Source: Peptococcaceae bacterium UBA5752
Lineage (GTDB): Bacteria; Bacillota; Dehalobacteriia; UBA4068
Direction: 5' to 3'
Length of the DNA stretch: 64,000 nucleotides
NCBI GenBank assembly: GCA_002419055.1
Contig: DIFI01000021.1
Span: 1 to 64,000, forward strand
The notes below the pieces were generated by a model. It ran no database searches. It was given only the letters and a program-made list of their open reading frames with translations, and was not told the origin of the DNA. A program made the position numbers and the translations under genes. The number at the start of each line of letters is the position of its first letter. Within the stretch, counting starts at the first letter, position 1. Positions 1 through 8,474 of the stretch are shown one piece after another.

Positions 1-164
1 TGGTCTTAAGCGGCGTACAGCTGTTGAAAGAGAATCCCAATCCGACAGAAAAAGAGATCAGAAAAGGCATCGGCGGCAATATCTGCCGTTGCACCGGTTA
101 TGTAAAGATAGTTAAAGCGATACAAAAAGCTGCTCAAAGTATGCAAGAAGGGGGGCAGAAATAA
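1..164 (+). CDS. Molybdenum hydroxylase [2Fe-2S] subunit, C-terminal end (partial)
   Basis: Only the last 53 codons are present, read from base 3. They include the motif [15 protein letters not shown], the CxC ligand pair of the second [2Fe-2S] cluster of xanthine dehydrogenase-family small subunits. This subunit passes electrons from the molybdenum site to FAD or another acceptor. The stop codon (162-164) overlaps the ATG of the large subunit at 164 (TAATG), so the two genes are translationally coupled. The N-terminal plant-type ferredoxin domain lies outside the window. Family assignment is firm; the substrate is unknown. Confidence 0.9.
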   Translation, partial: VLSGVQLLKENPNPTEKEIRKGIGGNICRCTGYVKIVKAIQKAAQSMQEGGQK

Positions 165-2482
165 TGGAAAGACCGGATTTGAAAGTTATAGGTAAACCGA
201 TTGCCCGTTTTGATGCTCTTGATAAAGTTACAGGCACGCAGAAGTATTTACCGGATACAGAATTTCAGGGTTGTTTATACGGTAAAATTTTACGCAGCCC
301 ATATCCCTTTGCTAAAATTCTTAGCATTGACACATCGGCTGCGGAAGCATATCCTGGTGTGCGTGCGGTGATTACCTTTGAGGATACATCGAAGAAAAAA
401 TTCAGTTTTATGCAGGCATTTGCCGATAAAAATATGCTAACTCCCGAATATGTCCGTTATGTTGGAGACGAGGTAGCGGCCGTGGCTGCCGATAATCCTT
501 TGATTGCTGTCAAAGCTATTGATTTGATCAAGGTTGAATACGAAGTATTAGAAGGCGTTTATGATGCCGAAGAAGCATTATTACCCGACGCTCCTCTGGT
601 ACATCCGGAAACGGATAAAAAGTCAAATGTTGCCTGGGAAGTTCACAGAGCTTTTGGCGATGTTGATAAAGCTTTTGCCGAATGCGACTATGTAATGGAG
701 CATAAATATACTACAGGTCAGCAATACCACTGCTGCATGGAAACTTGCGGCGCTGTCGCTCAGTGGAATCCCAGCGGCAGAATCACTCTTTGGGGACCTT
801 TTCAGGCGCCGCATACCGTGCGTCAGGAAATTGCCCGTATTCTTGATGTGCCGAGAAATAAGGTAACATTAAAGAGAACTTTAAACGGCGGCGGTTTCGG
901 ACAGAGAGTCGTTATCGATATGATTTCGCCGATTTCTGCATTGCTGTCAAGAAAAGCCGGTGGCCGTCCGGTGCAGGTGATCAACACCCGTGAAGAAGAG
1001 TTCCTCAGCGCGCGTTGACGTTATCCTTATATTATCAACCTGAAAACCGGCTATAATAAGAATGGCAGACTGGTTGCTCAGGCTGCAGATATCCTAATGA
1101 ATAACGGAGCTTATAACGATAAAGGAATAGCTATCGCCAATTACTCCGGCCGTATGTTCTGCACTCTTTATAATGTGCCGAACCTCAAGTGGGATGTCAA
1201 AGGCGTCTACACCAATTGCCAGTATAATACTGCTTTCCGTGGTTTCGGCAGTCCTCAGACTCACTTTGCCATGGAAACGCAAATGGATAGGATTGCCGAG
1301 CATCTGGGTATGGATCCGATTGATGTCCGTTATGTCAACTGCAATATGCCCGGAGACCGTACTATCTCCGGCGCTTACCTGGCCAGCTGCGCCATGAAAG
1401 AATGTATTGATGAGGCAGTTGTAGTTGGCAAATGGAAAGAAAAGCGCTCCGAATCAGGCAAGCATGGCAATAAACTGCGCGGAACCGGCATGGCAACCCT
1501 TCTCCATACCGGTTCCGGCGGACGTTACTATTTCTTTGCTGCGACAGAAACATTCGTCAAAATTTCCGAAGACGGGCTGGTTTCACTGATTACCGGTTGT
1601 TCGGAAATCGGTCAGGGCATTCAGACGGTCGCTATGCAGGTTGCCATGGAAGTTCTGGGTATCGATGCCGAAAGGATCAGAATAGTTGATGAAAGCACTG
1701 ACGCATCCCCTTATGATCTTGGCGCCTGGGGCAGCCGCCAGACATTTGTTATCGGCAATTCCGTTAAAGCGGCCTGTGAAGACGCCAGGAAGGAAGTTTT
1801 GGAAGCAGCCGGAGAATTGGTCGGCAAAGATCCGTCCGTACTTGATATTACCGATGAAAAACTGCTTGAACTGGTAAATGGCGAATGGGTCGATACCGGC
1901 AAAACCTATGAGGAAATTGTTGACTTTTGTTACAGCAAACTTGGTCACAACCTCGGCGGCAGAGGACGCTATTTTGATGAGGAAGCTCCCGATGCCATAA
2001 ATCGTGTCGATTTCTGTTCTAACATTGTCGCCTTTACCTTTGGTTGCCAGATGGCGCAGGTTGAAGTCGATATCGAAACCGGTAAAATTGATATCGTCGA
2101 CTTCGTTGCAGCTCAGGAAACCGGAACGATGATTAATCCTGTTAACTGCGAGGGACAGCTTGAAGGTTCGATAGCGCAGGGTATGGGTTATGCTCTGACT
2201 GAGAGAGCTTTCAGAGTCGACGGTGTTCCGTCTGTTCGCGGCTTTGTTGATTACAAAGTACTGGGCGCTATGGATATGCCGCCCATGAAGATTGCTTTTG
2301 TTGAGAAGTTTGATGATCCGAATGGTCCCTTCGGCGCTAAGGGTGTCGGTGAACCGGGGCTTAATTCCACTGCAGCGGCGATTAATAACGCTATATATGA
2401 TGCTGTTGGCGTTAGATTTGAAAAATTGCCAATACTGCCTGAAGATGTACTGCGTGCATTAAAGAAAACAAACATTAATTAA
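164..2482 (+). pseudogene. Xanthine dehydrogenase-family molybdopterin-binding large subunit, interrupted by an in-frame TGA
   Basis: Two stretches in the same frame, 164-1015 and 1019-2482, together make a full-length large subunit of about 772 residues. They are separated only by a TGA at 1016-1018 (codon 285). The codons after it continue the expected family pattern (RYPYIINLKTG, then NNGAY), so there is no frameshift. The second half keeps FRGFGSPQ, the GQGIQT glutamine loop and GVGE with the catalytic glutamate. The protein would bind molybdopterin cytosine dinucleotide and hydroxylate a purine, aldehyde or N-heterocycle. The TGA falls at a position that, as recalled, is variable in relatives (R-x-R-Y/H-P). 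That favours a nonsense mutation or sequencing error over a catalytic selenocysteine, though recoding is not excluded. An isolated restart at 1097 has no convincing ribosome site. Confidence 0.8.
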
Positions 2483-2522
2483 TTTTTCGTTTAAGAGTTA
2501 TTTTTTAAAGATGTTTGTTTAA

Positions 2523-2562
2523 CAATAAGCAGGCTGGTCTTAATTGACTAGCCTGCTTATTG
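2523..2562 (+). terminator. Long hairpin after the hydroxylase genes
   Basis: A 17-bp stem with a single G-T wobble (2523-2539 with 2546-2562) closes a 6-base TTAATT loop. It lies 40 bases after the large-subunit stop and before the ribosome site of the next gene. No clean T-tract follows, so it may work as a terminator-like or mRNA-stabilising structure rather than a strong intrinsic terminator. Confidence 0.6.
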
Positions 2563-2612
2563 ATGCTATAATAGAAAAAAATAATAGAAAAAAAATCAAA
2601 AAGAGGAAGCTT

Positions 2613-3770
2613 ATGAGTGATTTTTTAGAAATTGCCAAAGCCAATTTACTGTTAATTAATAATGATTTTCAACAATTACATGCTCGCCCGGAATTGGCAT
2701 TTGAAGAATGGGAAACAACTAAATACATTGCAGAACAAATAGAGGATATGGGGCTTGAGCCCCGGATTCTCTCCGATAGTGACGGCGTGATAGTCGATTT
2801 TCCCAATAGCAATAATTCCGCCGGCTTGCTGGCGATCCGTGCTGATATTGATGCCCTGCGTCATTGTCTGACCGATGGCAGTGAAATAACTATCCATTCT
2901 TGTGGGCATGATGCTAATGCGACAATGGCATTGGCCGTTTGCCGGATTCTTTACCAACGTTGGCAGCAGATCAAGCATCATCCGATGGGGTTACGCTTTA
3001 TCTTTCAACCTGCTGAAGAAAATGTCTCCGGCGCTAAAAAGGTGATAGCTGAAGGCGGTTTAAATGATGTTACGCATATTATAGCAATCCATATGCGCCC
3101 AAAGGCCGAGGCGCTGATGGGCAAGGCGACGCCGGGTGTTTGTCATTCTTCGGTGATGGCCGTTGATATTACCATCAATGGAGTATCGGCACATGGCGGT
3201 TGGCCGCAGCAGGGAGTAAGTGTTATTGAAGGTATCAAAGCAGTCATACTTGGTGTAGAAAAAGCAGCTGCTGATTTGACCTGGCCTGCTTCGGTTAAGG
3301 TCACAGTAGCGCGAACTGTCAACACCATTTATAATATAATCCCCGACAGAGCCAATATGACGCTCGATTTTCGTGCTCACGACTCTGCGGAGATGGAGAC
3401 GATTTGGCGGCAGGTACAGGAAAATATTGCTGATACATTGGCACAAAGCAAAGTAAAGATTGAATATAACAAGCGGTTTTTTATTCCCGGGCCGCTTTAT
3501 GATAATCATATGCTGGAACTAAGCCAGCAGGCAATCAAGGAAGTGTTAGGAGAGGAAAACCTGCTGCCGTTTCTTTATACGGCGGGGGCAGAAGATTTCC
3601 ATTGTTATACTCACGCTAGGAATGATCTTAATGCGGTTTATTTGGGACTTGGAGCTGACGTCGTACCCGGTCTACACAATCCGCAAATGAGTTTTAACCA
3701 CGATGCTTTAATCAACGGAGTAGCAATAATGGCTACATTAGCAGAAAAAATACTAAATGAAAATCAATAA
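2613..3770 (+). CDS. M20-family metallo-amidohydrolase
   Basis: A 385-residue M20/Zn-peptidase-family amidohydrolase of the AbgB/N-acyl-amino-acid hydrolase type, predicted to cleave an amide bond in an N-acylated or aminobenzoyl-type substrate in the cytoplasm. Metal-site motifs appear in order: HSCGHDANAT, QPAEE, IAIHMRP and, near the C terminus, TAGAEDFH. The middle segment with GVSAHGGWPQ is the dimerisation domain. ATG 2613 is chosen because AGAGGAA lies 5 bases upstream; extension further upstream runs into the hairpin at 2523-2562. It precedes ubiX by 23 bases and is probably co-transcribed with it. The substrate is not identifiable; a link to aromatic or purine breakdown is inference from the neighbours. 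Confidence 0.85.
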   Translation: MSDFLEIAKANLLLINNDFQQLHARPELAFEEWETTKYIAEQIEDMGLEPRILSDSDGVIVDFPNSNNSAGLLAIRADIDALRHCLTDGSEITIHSCGHDANATMALAVCRILYQRWQQIKHHPMGLRFIFQPAEENVSGAKKVIAEGGLNDVTHIIAIHMRPKAEALMGKATPGVCHSSVMAVDITINGVSAHGGWPQQGVSVIEGIKAVILGVEKAAADLTWPASVKVTVARTVNTIYNIIPDRANMTLDFRAHDSAEMETIWRQVQENIADTLAQSKVKIEYNKRFFIPGPLYDNHMLELSQQAIKEVLGEENLLPFLYTAGAEDFHCYTHARNDLNAVYLGLGADVVPGLHNPQMSFNHDALINGVAIMATLAEKILNENQ

Positions 3771-3793
3771 ATACTGACAGAAAGGAACTAAAT

Positions 3794-4351
3794 ATGAGAA
3801 TAGTTGTTGGCATGTCGGGAGCTACCGGAGCTATTTACGGTATTCGGCTCTTAGAGGAATTGAAAAAACAAGGAGTAGAAACTCATCTGGTTATCTCCAG
3901 CTGGGCAGAAGAGACAATTATTACCGAGACTGATTATACAGTAGATGATGTCTTTGCTTTAGCTGATGTGATATATCAGCGTAATGATTTGGGAGCAGCA
4001 GTTTCCAGCGGTAGTTTTAAGCATGACGGCATGGTAGTAGTACCCTGTTCAATGAAGACAGTAGCGGCAATCAGCAGTGGTTACAGCGACAACCTTTTAT
4101 CGCGTGCCGCCGATGTGACGATTAAAGAAAAACGCAAACTGATATTAATTGCGCGCGAAAGTCCCTTAAATGCGATTCATCTGCGCAATATGCTCTCGTT
4201 AGCCGAGCAAGGCGTGGTGATTATGCCGCCTATGCCGGCATATTATGCCAGACCCCAGTCAATTGAGGATATTGTCAATCAGACGGTTGGCCGGATTCTT
4301 GATCAATTTGGATTAGAGAACACTCTTGTTAAACGCTGGGAAGGTGACTGA
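3794..4351 (+). CDS. ubiX: UbiX-family flavin prenyltransferase
   Basis: A 185-residue protein matching the UbiX/Pad1 family in length and sequence. The FMN-binding N terminus reads VGMSGATGAIYG, and the conserved central segments are PCSMKTVAAISSGY and ARESPLNAIHLRNM. The family joins dimethylallyl phosphate to FMN to make prenylated FMN, the cofactor of UbiD-type decarboxylases. A ribosome site (GAAAGGAAC) precedes the ATG. No UbiD gene is in the window, but an LpdD-like chaperone lies at 19.2-19.6 kb, so the partner decarboxylase is presumably elsewhere. The gene ends at a bidirectional terminator. Confidence 0.93.
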   Translation: MRIVVGMSGATGAIYGIRLLEELKKQGVETHLVISSWAEETIITETDYTVDDVFALADVIYQRNDLGAAVSSGSFKHDGMVVVPCSMKTVAAISSGYSDNLLSRAADVTIKEKRKLILIARESPLNAIHLRNMLSLAEQGVVIMPPMPAYYARPQSIEDIVNQTVGRILDQFGLENTLVKRWEGD

Positions 4352-4393
4352 AATAAAATCGCCCATTATTTAACATAACAAAAAAAACATAAA

Positions 4394-4431
4394 CCCCAAT
4401 AGTAATATTAAAATTACTATCGGGGCTTTTT
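4394..4431. terminator. Bidirectional intrinsic terminator
   Basis: A 13-bp stem with one A/C mismatch (4394-4406 with 4413-4425) is followed by CTTTTT on the plus strand and preceded by an A-rich run that reads as a T-tract on the minus strand. It sits between convergent genes (ubiX on plus, the NTP transferase/HD gene on minus) and can serve both. Confidence 0.85.
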
Positions 4432-4451
4432 ATTTGTGCAAGATCCCCAAT

Positions 4452-5573
4452 TTATAATAATAGTACGCTTTCAGCGCTTATTTGACATGCATCAAGAATC
4501 ATTTTTTGTACCTCTAAGGCTGTATACATCCGGTTTGTTATTGCATTGTATATATCTTTTTGTCCTTTATACGATTCCATCTTACTTGAAAAACGATTTT
4601 CAACTGTCACTCTTGTTGATTCCTTAATAACCTTATCTGCGTAATAAACAAGGGTCTTTTCGTCGATATCCTTTTTTGATATCTCCGGCAGTTCGATGTG
4701 TGCGCCAACAATTTTTGCAACTTCTTCAAACCCAAGTTTTCGTACAAATTCTTCGCCTTTTATATCGTGTTCTTGTCTTCCTTTTTCGATATCATGTAAT
4801 AATGCGCCGGCAATAGCCAGTTGCATATTAAGGTTATATCCCCGGCTAAGGAGTATACTAGCTAAAGATTCAGTTACATCTTTAACTGCAAAGCTATGCT
4901 CAAGCAATCGTTTAGAGCAGTTATGCCATTTAAGAATTTCTATACACTCACGATCATCAGGTATTTCCATATTTGCAGCATAGCTGCATATCTTGTCAAA
5001 ATCTGCCGGCGTATCAGCATCCATGAGCAGTCCTCTGTCCGGCAGCTCCAATGCTGCTTCAATGTTACTTTCTTTGTCCAAGGCACCTCTGAGGCCGTTT
5101 TGACCATCATAAGTGAGAATACTATTAAAGCAACATTTTGAAATCAAAACGGGATGACCTTTTTCGCCCATATAATAGGGCCGAACATATGTACACTTTT
5201 CATTTTGCAGGGTTTCAATCATTTTTATCAGACTATACCTGCGAACCAACGGAATATCCGCCGGTTGAAAAAAAACTGCATCTGCCGAATCGGCAAAGTA
5301 TTTAAAGCCCATTAACGCAGAATCAAACATTGATGTTTGCTGATAAGCTTTATTGCAAATATGCGGAATACCTATCGAATCCAGATACGGTTCCAAAATA
5401 TCGGCCTTTTTCCCGGTAATTACCATTATTTCATTTACGCCAACGCTCCGAATATTTTCTATTACGCGTGCAATCATTGGCTTTCCGTTTATTTCTAATA
5501 ATGGCTTAAAATCATTCATTCGAGATGAATTACCAGCTGCTACCAACAAACCTGCAATTTTAATTTTTTTCAT
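4452..5573 (-). CDS. MocA-like NTP transferase fused to HD domain
   Basis: A 373-residue two-domain protein. Residues 1-200 form a MobA/MocA-type nucleotidyltransferase: LLVAAGNSSRM for nucleotide binding, then KPLLEINGKPM and QPADIPL, the metal-binding site. Residues about 220-350 form an HD phosphohydrolase-like domain with HSFAV, ALLHDIEKG and GAHIELP. MocA-type enzymes make molybdopterin cytosine dinucleotide for xanthine-dehydrogenase-family enzymes, which fits two such enzymes flanking this locus. As recalled, similar NTP transferases occur beside the DVU1559-type aldehyde oxidoreductase. It heads leftward with the phosphatase and C_GCAxxG_C_C genes upstream. The role of the HD half is unknown. 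Confidence 0.85.
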   Translation of the reverse strand: MKKIKIAGLLVAAGNSSRMNDFKPLLEINGKPMIARVIENIRSVGVNEIMVITGKKADILEPYLDSIGIPHICNKAYQQTSMFDSALMGFKYFADSADAVFFQPADIPLVRRYSLIKMIETLQNEKCTYVRPYYMGEKGHPVLISKCCFNSILTYDGQNGLRGALDKESNIEAALELPDRGLLMDADTPADFDKICSYAANMEIPDDRECIEILKWHNCSKRLLEHSFAVKDVTESLASILLSRGYNLNMQLAIAGALLHDIEKGRQEHDIKGEEFVRKLGFEEVAKIVGAHIELPEISKKDIDEKTLVYYADKVIKESTRVTVENRFSSKMESYKGQKDIYNAITNRMYTALEVQKMILDACQISAESVLLL

Positions 5574-5633
5574 CTTGTCCTCAATGTTAGAAGAATTATC
5601 TTTCCTTAATTTCTGAGAATATATATGTTATGG

Positions 5634-6263
5634 TTAAAGGCATGTACTGTTCAAAGCTTTTACTAAGATTTTACCATTTTGATCTTGATATAAATGATTG
5701 ATACAACCGTATTCCTGTGGAATTTTGAGAAGGTCTGATAATGGTGTTTCAGATAGTTTACTAAGAATCGTGCGGTTGGCTCCGGCATGCGAGATAATTA
5801 TGATGTTGCCATGACTATTCTCGAGAATGCTTTTAAAAGCTCTGTTAACACGAGCTGCGCAATCAACAAAAGATTCACCACCAGGGGGCGCTATATTTAA
5901 AATATCTTTTCCGCGAGCATCGTATACTTTTTGGTATTGATCCCGAATCTCTTCGAAAGTCAATCCCTCCCATGCTCCCATATTAATTTCTCTTAGCTGT
6001 TCTGTCAATACAATCCGCTTTTTTTGATTGGCAATTATCTTGGCAGTTTCAATACAACGTTTCATAGGGCTGGAGTAAATTAAATCAATTGCTTTGTTGT
6101 CAAAATACTCTTTTAGTTTTTGTGCTTGTATCTGTCCATGGTTGCTTAATGAAACATCTGTACACCCGCCAATACAACAACGTGCTTGCATATTCGAACG
6201 GTAGTTTTGAGGATCTGTATGCCGCAGCAAATATATATTACGAATCAGACTTGAGTTTTCCAT
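5634..6263 (-). CDS. Histidine phosphatase family protein
   Basis: A 209-residue phosphoglycerate-mutase-like phosphatase. The phosphohistidine motif is YLLRHTDP, with arginine and glutamate helpers in SSPMKRCIETA and MGAWEGLTFEEI, and the second histidine in ISHAGANR. The family includes alpha-ribazole phosphatase (CobC) and metabolite phosphatases, so the substrate cannot be read from sequence. It lies 60 bases upstream of the NTP transferase/HD gene and 15 bases downstream of a C_GCAxxG_C_C gene on the minus strand, suggesting one transcription unit. Its presence in a molybdenum-enzyme accessory cluster hints at a cofactor-related phosphate ester, which is inference. Confidence 0.85.
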   Translation of the reverse strand: MENSSLIRNIYLLRHTDPQNYRSNMQARCCIGGCTDVSLSNHGQIQAQKLKEYFDNKAIDLIYSSPMKRCIETAKIIANQKKRIVLTEQLREINMGAWEGLTFEEIRDQYQKVYDARGKDILNIAPPGGESFVDCAARVNRAFKSILENSHGNIIIISHAGANRTILSKLSETPLSDLLKIPQEYGCINHLYQDQNGKILVKALNSTCL

Positions 6264-6278
6264 TTGTTATATATTCCT

Positions 6279-6689
6279 TTACTTTGAAACAATACCTGAT
6301 TCCATTTCTTGTAATATTACCATGCATTTATTTACTGATTTTGCGACTATCTCCGTACAAAGTTCCGCATCCTGTATTTTCCCATCCAAAATGGTATTGC
6401 AATCACAACTGCCAAATTCGTTTTCAAACCAATAAACCAGCTCTTTTACGAGCAGCTTATTGTAAGCTTTTTCTTCGTTGCACACTGCCAAGGCACATGC
6501 GCATCCTGTTAGTACACCACATGTTTTTTTGCTATGCAGTCCATATCCCAATGCGCTCATTGCTTGTATCAATATTTCATCATTAATATAATAACAATCT
6601 TCGGCAAGCATTTTTACTACAATCTGCGAGCAACAATAACCTTCAGATCGAAGGTCATTTATTTTATAAATTAATTCCGAAATATCCAT
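6279..6689 (-). CDS. C_GCAxxG_C_C family redox protein (copy 1)
   Basis: A 136-residue protein of the C_GCAxxG_C_C family. Cysteines are spread as CCSQ near residue 19, TCGVLTGCACAL near residues 56-67, and CDCN and LCTE near the C terminus. The family is thought to bind an iron-sulfur cluster or metal through these cysteines, and is common in anaerobes beside molybdenum enzymes. AAGGAG precedes the start by about 12 bases. It is the first gene of the minus-strand trio with the phosphatase and NTP transferase. A second, clearly diverged copy is encoded at 13924-14361 on the plus strand. Confidence 0.85.
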   Translation of the reverse strand: MDISELIYKINDLRSEGYCCSQIVVKMLAEDCYYINDEILIQAMSALGYGLHSKKTCGVLTGCACALAVCNEEKAYNKLLVKELVYWFENEFGSCDCNTILDGKIQDAELCTEIVAKSVNKCMVILQEMESGIVSK

Positions 6690-6778
6690 ATTCTGATCAA
6701 TTCTCCTTTTCTTAATGTCACATTTATCAATGATTTATGGTGATTTATTAAGATTAGTAGCATTATTTCATTTTTTGC

Positions 6779-6857
6779 ACACTAAAACACAGTGAAGGAA
6801 GCATTACATTCATAGTAGGCAGAAATGTATGAATGCATTCAATACTGTTTTTAGTGT
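6779..6857. repeat. Nested inverted repeat in intergenic DNA
   Basis: An outer pair (6779-6793 and 6844-6857, one gap) surrounds a perfect inner pair (6807-6814 and 6828-6835). The element lies between the C_GCAxxG_C_C start and the LysR stop, both on minus. It lacks a good T-tract on the minus strand, so it is not a clear terminator for lysR. The remainder of 6690-6920 shows no gene. Confidence 0.55.
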
Positions 6858-6920
6858 TTTAATACTAAGTACTGAATATAGGTCCATCTTTTATTAAGAG
6901 GATGGGTCATTTTATTGTTG

Positions 6921-7835
6921 CTATGAAATATCGTCTTGGGCAATTATCGACAGCTCTGAATTATAATGCGCCAGCATCAAGTTGATAAAATGAAGCTCAT
7001 TTGCGTTAAGGTCATGATATGAATTGACCAGAAAGCCCACTTCAATCAGAAATTCTTCTGTTACCAGCGGTCGAATAACAATACCATCTAAAGAAAAATG
7101 TTCAAGCGCATATGTTGGAGATATTTTAATCCCCACATTGGAGCGAACCATTTGGATTAAGGAAGCAATATCCGGCGATTCGAAGGCGTATACCGGATAG
7201 GCTGATTCTTTAGCATAAGCCTTTACCAAAGAATTAGTAAAGGATGAATAGTTAAATTTAGGGATTAGCAGCCCTTCATGTTTTATGTCTGCAATAGTGA
7301 GACTTCCTTTGGCAGCCAGAGGATGATGCTCGCTGAGCATCACGATCGGAACCTCTTTTACCACCGGAATATAGCAAAAGCCGTAAAGCTCAGAAGGACG
7401 ATAGCAATAAGCTATATTTACTGATTTATCGGCCAAGGCATTTAGGCACAAGCCTAAAGAATTTACAACATGAAAATCAATATTCGAATTTGACGCATAA
7501 AGCATCAGATCGGAAGGAATTGAAGTAAGTAAACACTCTTCTTCTACGGATATGGTTGTTCTGGCATTATTGGTTCTAATTTGATCCTTGACAAAATTGA
7601 AATATTCTTCGATATGATTTAAGAGCAATTCGCTTTGCGGAAGGATTTTTCTTCCGACTTCTGTCAATACCACGCCGTTTTTATTACGAATAAACAGAGT
7701 TACACCCAGCTCTTTTTCAAAATTTTGCAAAGACTGGCTTAACGTCTGCTGTGACATAAATAATTTTTTCGCAGCCTTAGAAATATTTTGGAATTTGGCA
7801 ATATACAGGAATTGTTTTAATTGTTGTTCATTCAT
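6921..7835 (-). CDS. LysR-family transcriptional regulator
   Basis: A 304-residue LysR-type regulator. Residues 1-60 form the winged helix-turn-helix (QLKQFLYIAKFQNISKAAKK, then MSQQTLSQSLQNFEKELG), and residues about 90-290 form the periplasmic-binding-protein-like effector domain. It is divergent from the aldehyde oxidoreductase gene across a 639-base gap, the classic arrangement for a LysR regulator controlling its divergent neighbour. The inducer is unknown; an aldehyde or aromatic compound would fit the context but is inference. It may also control the minus-strand trio downstream of it. Confidence 0.9.
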   Translation of the reverse strand: MNEQQLKQFLYIAKFQNISKAAKKLFMSQQTLSQSLQNFEKELGVTLFIRNKNGVVLTEVGRKILPQSELLLNHIEEYFNFVKDQIRTNNARTTISVEEECLLTSIPSDLMLYASNSNIDFHVVNSLGLCLNALADKSVNIAYCYRPSELYGFCYIPVVKEVPIVMLSEHHPLAAKGSLTIADIKHEGLLIPKFNYSSFTNSLVKAYAKESAYPVYAFESPDIASLIQMVRSNVGIKISPTYALEHFSLDGIVIRPLVTEEFLIEVGFLVNSYHDLNANELHFINLMLAHYNSELSIIAQDDIS

Positions 7836-8474
7836 TATTAATACTTCCTAATATACCTTTTTACAATATTAAATGTTAATTTTATTATATAGTATTTTAG
7901 ATGCAATTACAATAACGTAAATATTACTTTTGTCATTATCTGGCATAGCCTAAAGTTTATATTTGTAGCAATACATAAATTAGCTGTGCCGTGACATGGA
8001 TGAATTTATTGCTACAACGATATATTTTATAAACAAAGTATCTTTGTGAGGTTAAAGCATTTGACTGTTAGACATTTTTGTCAAGATGATTTAGACTTAA
8101 AGTAATATGTGAATAATATAAGTATAACAAAATCTGTGAGTAAAATTTTGATTGATTATTACAAAATCAAAGCATAAAGGTTTTTCTTAATTATGATTTT
8201 GCATCCAGGGCGAAAACAGTTGTTGCCGAAAACGGAAGCACTGAATAAAGCAGAATTTGTCATGTTATTAAAATTGTTTGGTTACTGTGAGTGACAAAAA
8301 ATTCGCCCAATGTGATTTTTAGTTTTTAGTTCTTATGTATATTATATTGTTTTAAATTGGAGGTGATTAGACTTTTGGGGCGGATCCCCTAGGAACGGTT
8401 TCCCGTTGGCATATTAGAGCGAAAGAAAATTATTATGCCTATATTTAAAAACCAGTCATGAAAGGATGAGAGAA
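7836..8474 (+). promoter_or_regulatory. Divergent lysR-mop control region with structured leader
   Basis: There is no gene in this 639-base AT-rich gap. An imperfect dyad lies at 8281-8295 (GTTACT-gtg-AGTGAC), a possible regulator site. Close to the mop start are three adjacent hairpins: GGGG/CCCC (8377-8380 with 8386-8389), AACGG/CCGTT (8394-8398 with 8403-8407) and GGCATA/TATGCC (8408-8413 with 8434-8439). The compact arrangement looks like an RNA leader. A molybdenum-cofactor riboswitch would make biological sense, but I could not match its consensus from memory. Confidence 0.45.

Noticed and set aside
1097..2482. A separate gene starting at 1097
   Set aside because: Same frame as the upstream part and continuous family homology across the TGA; no good ribosome site at 1097.
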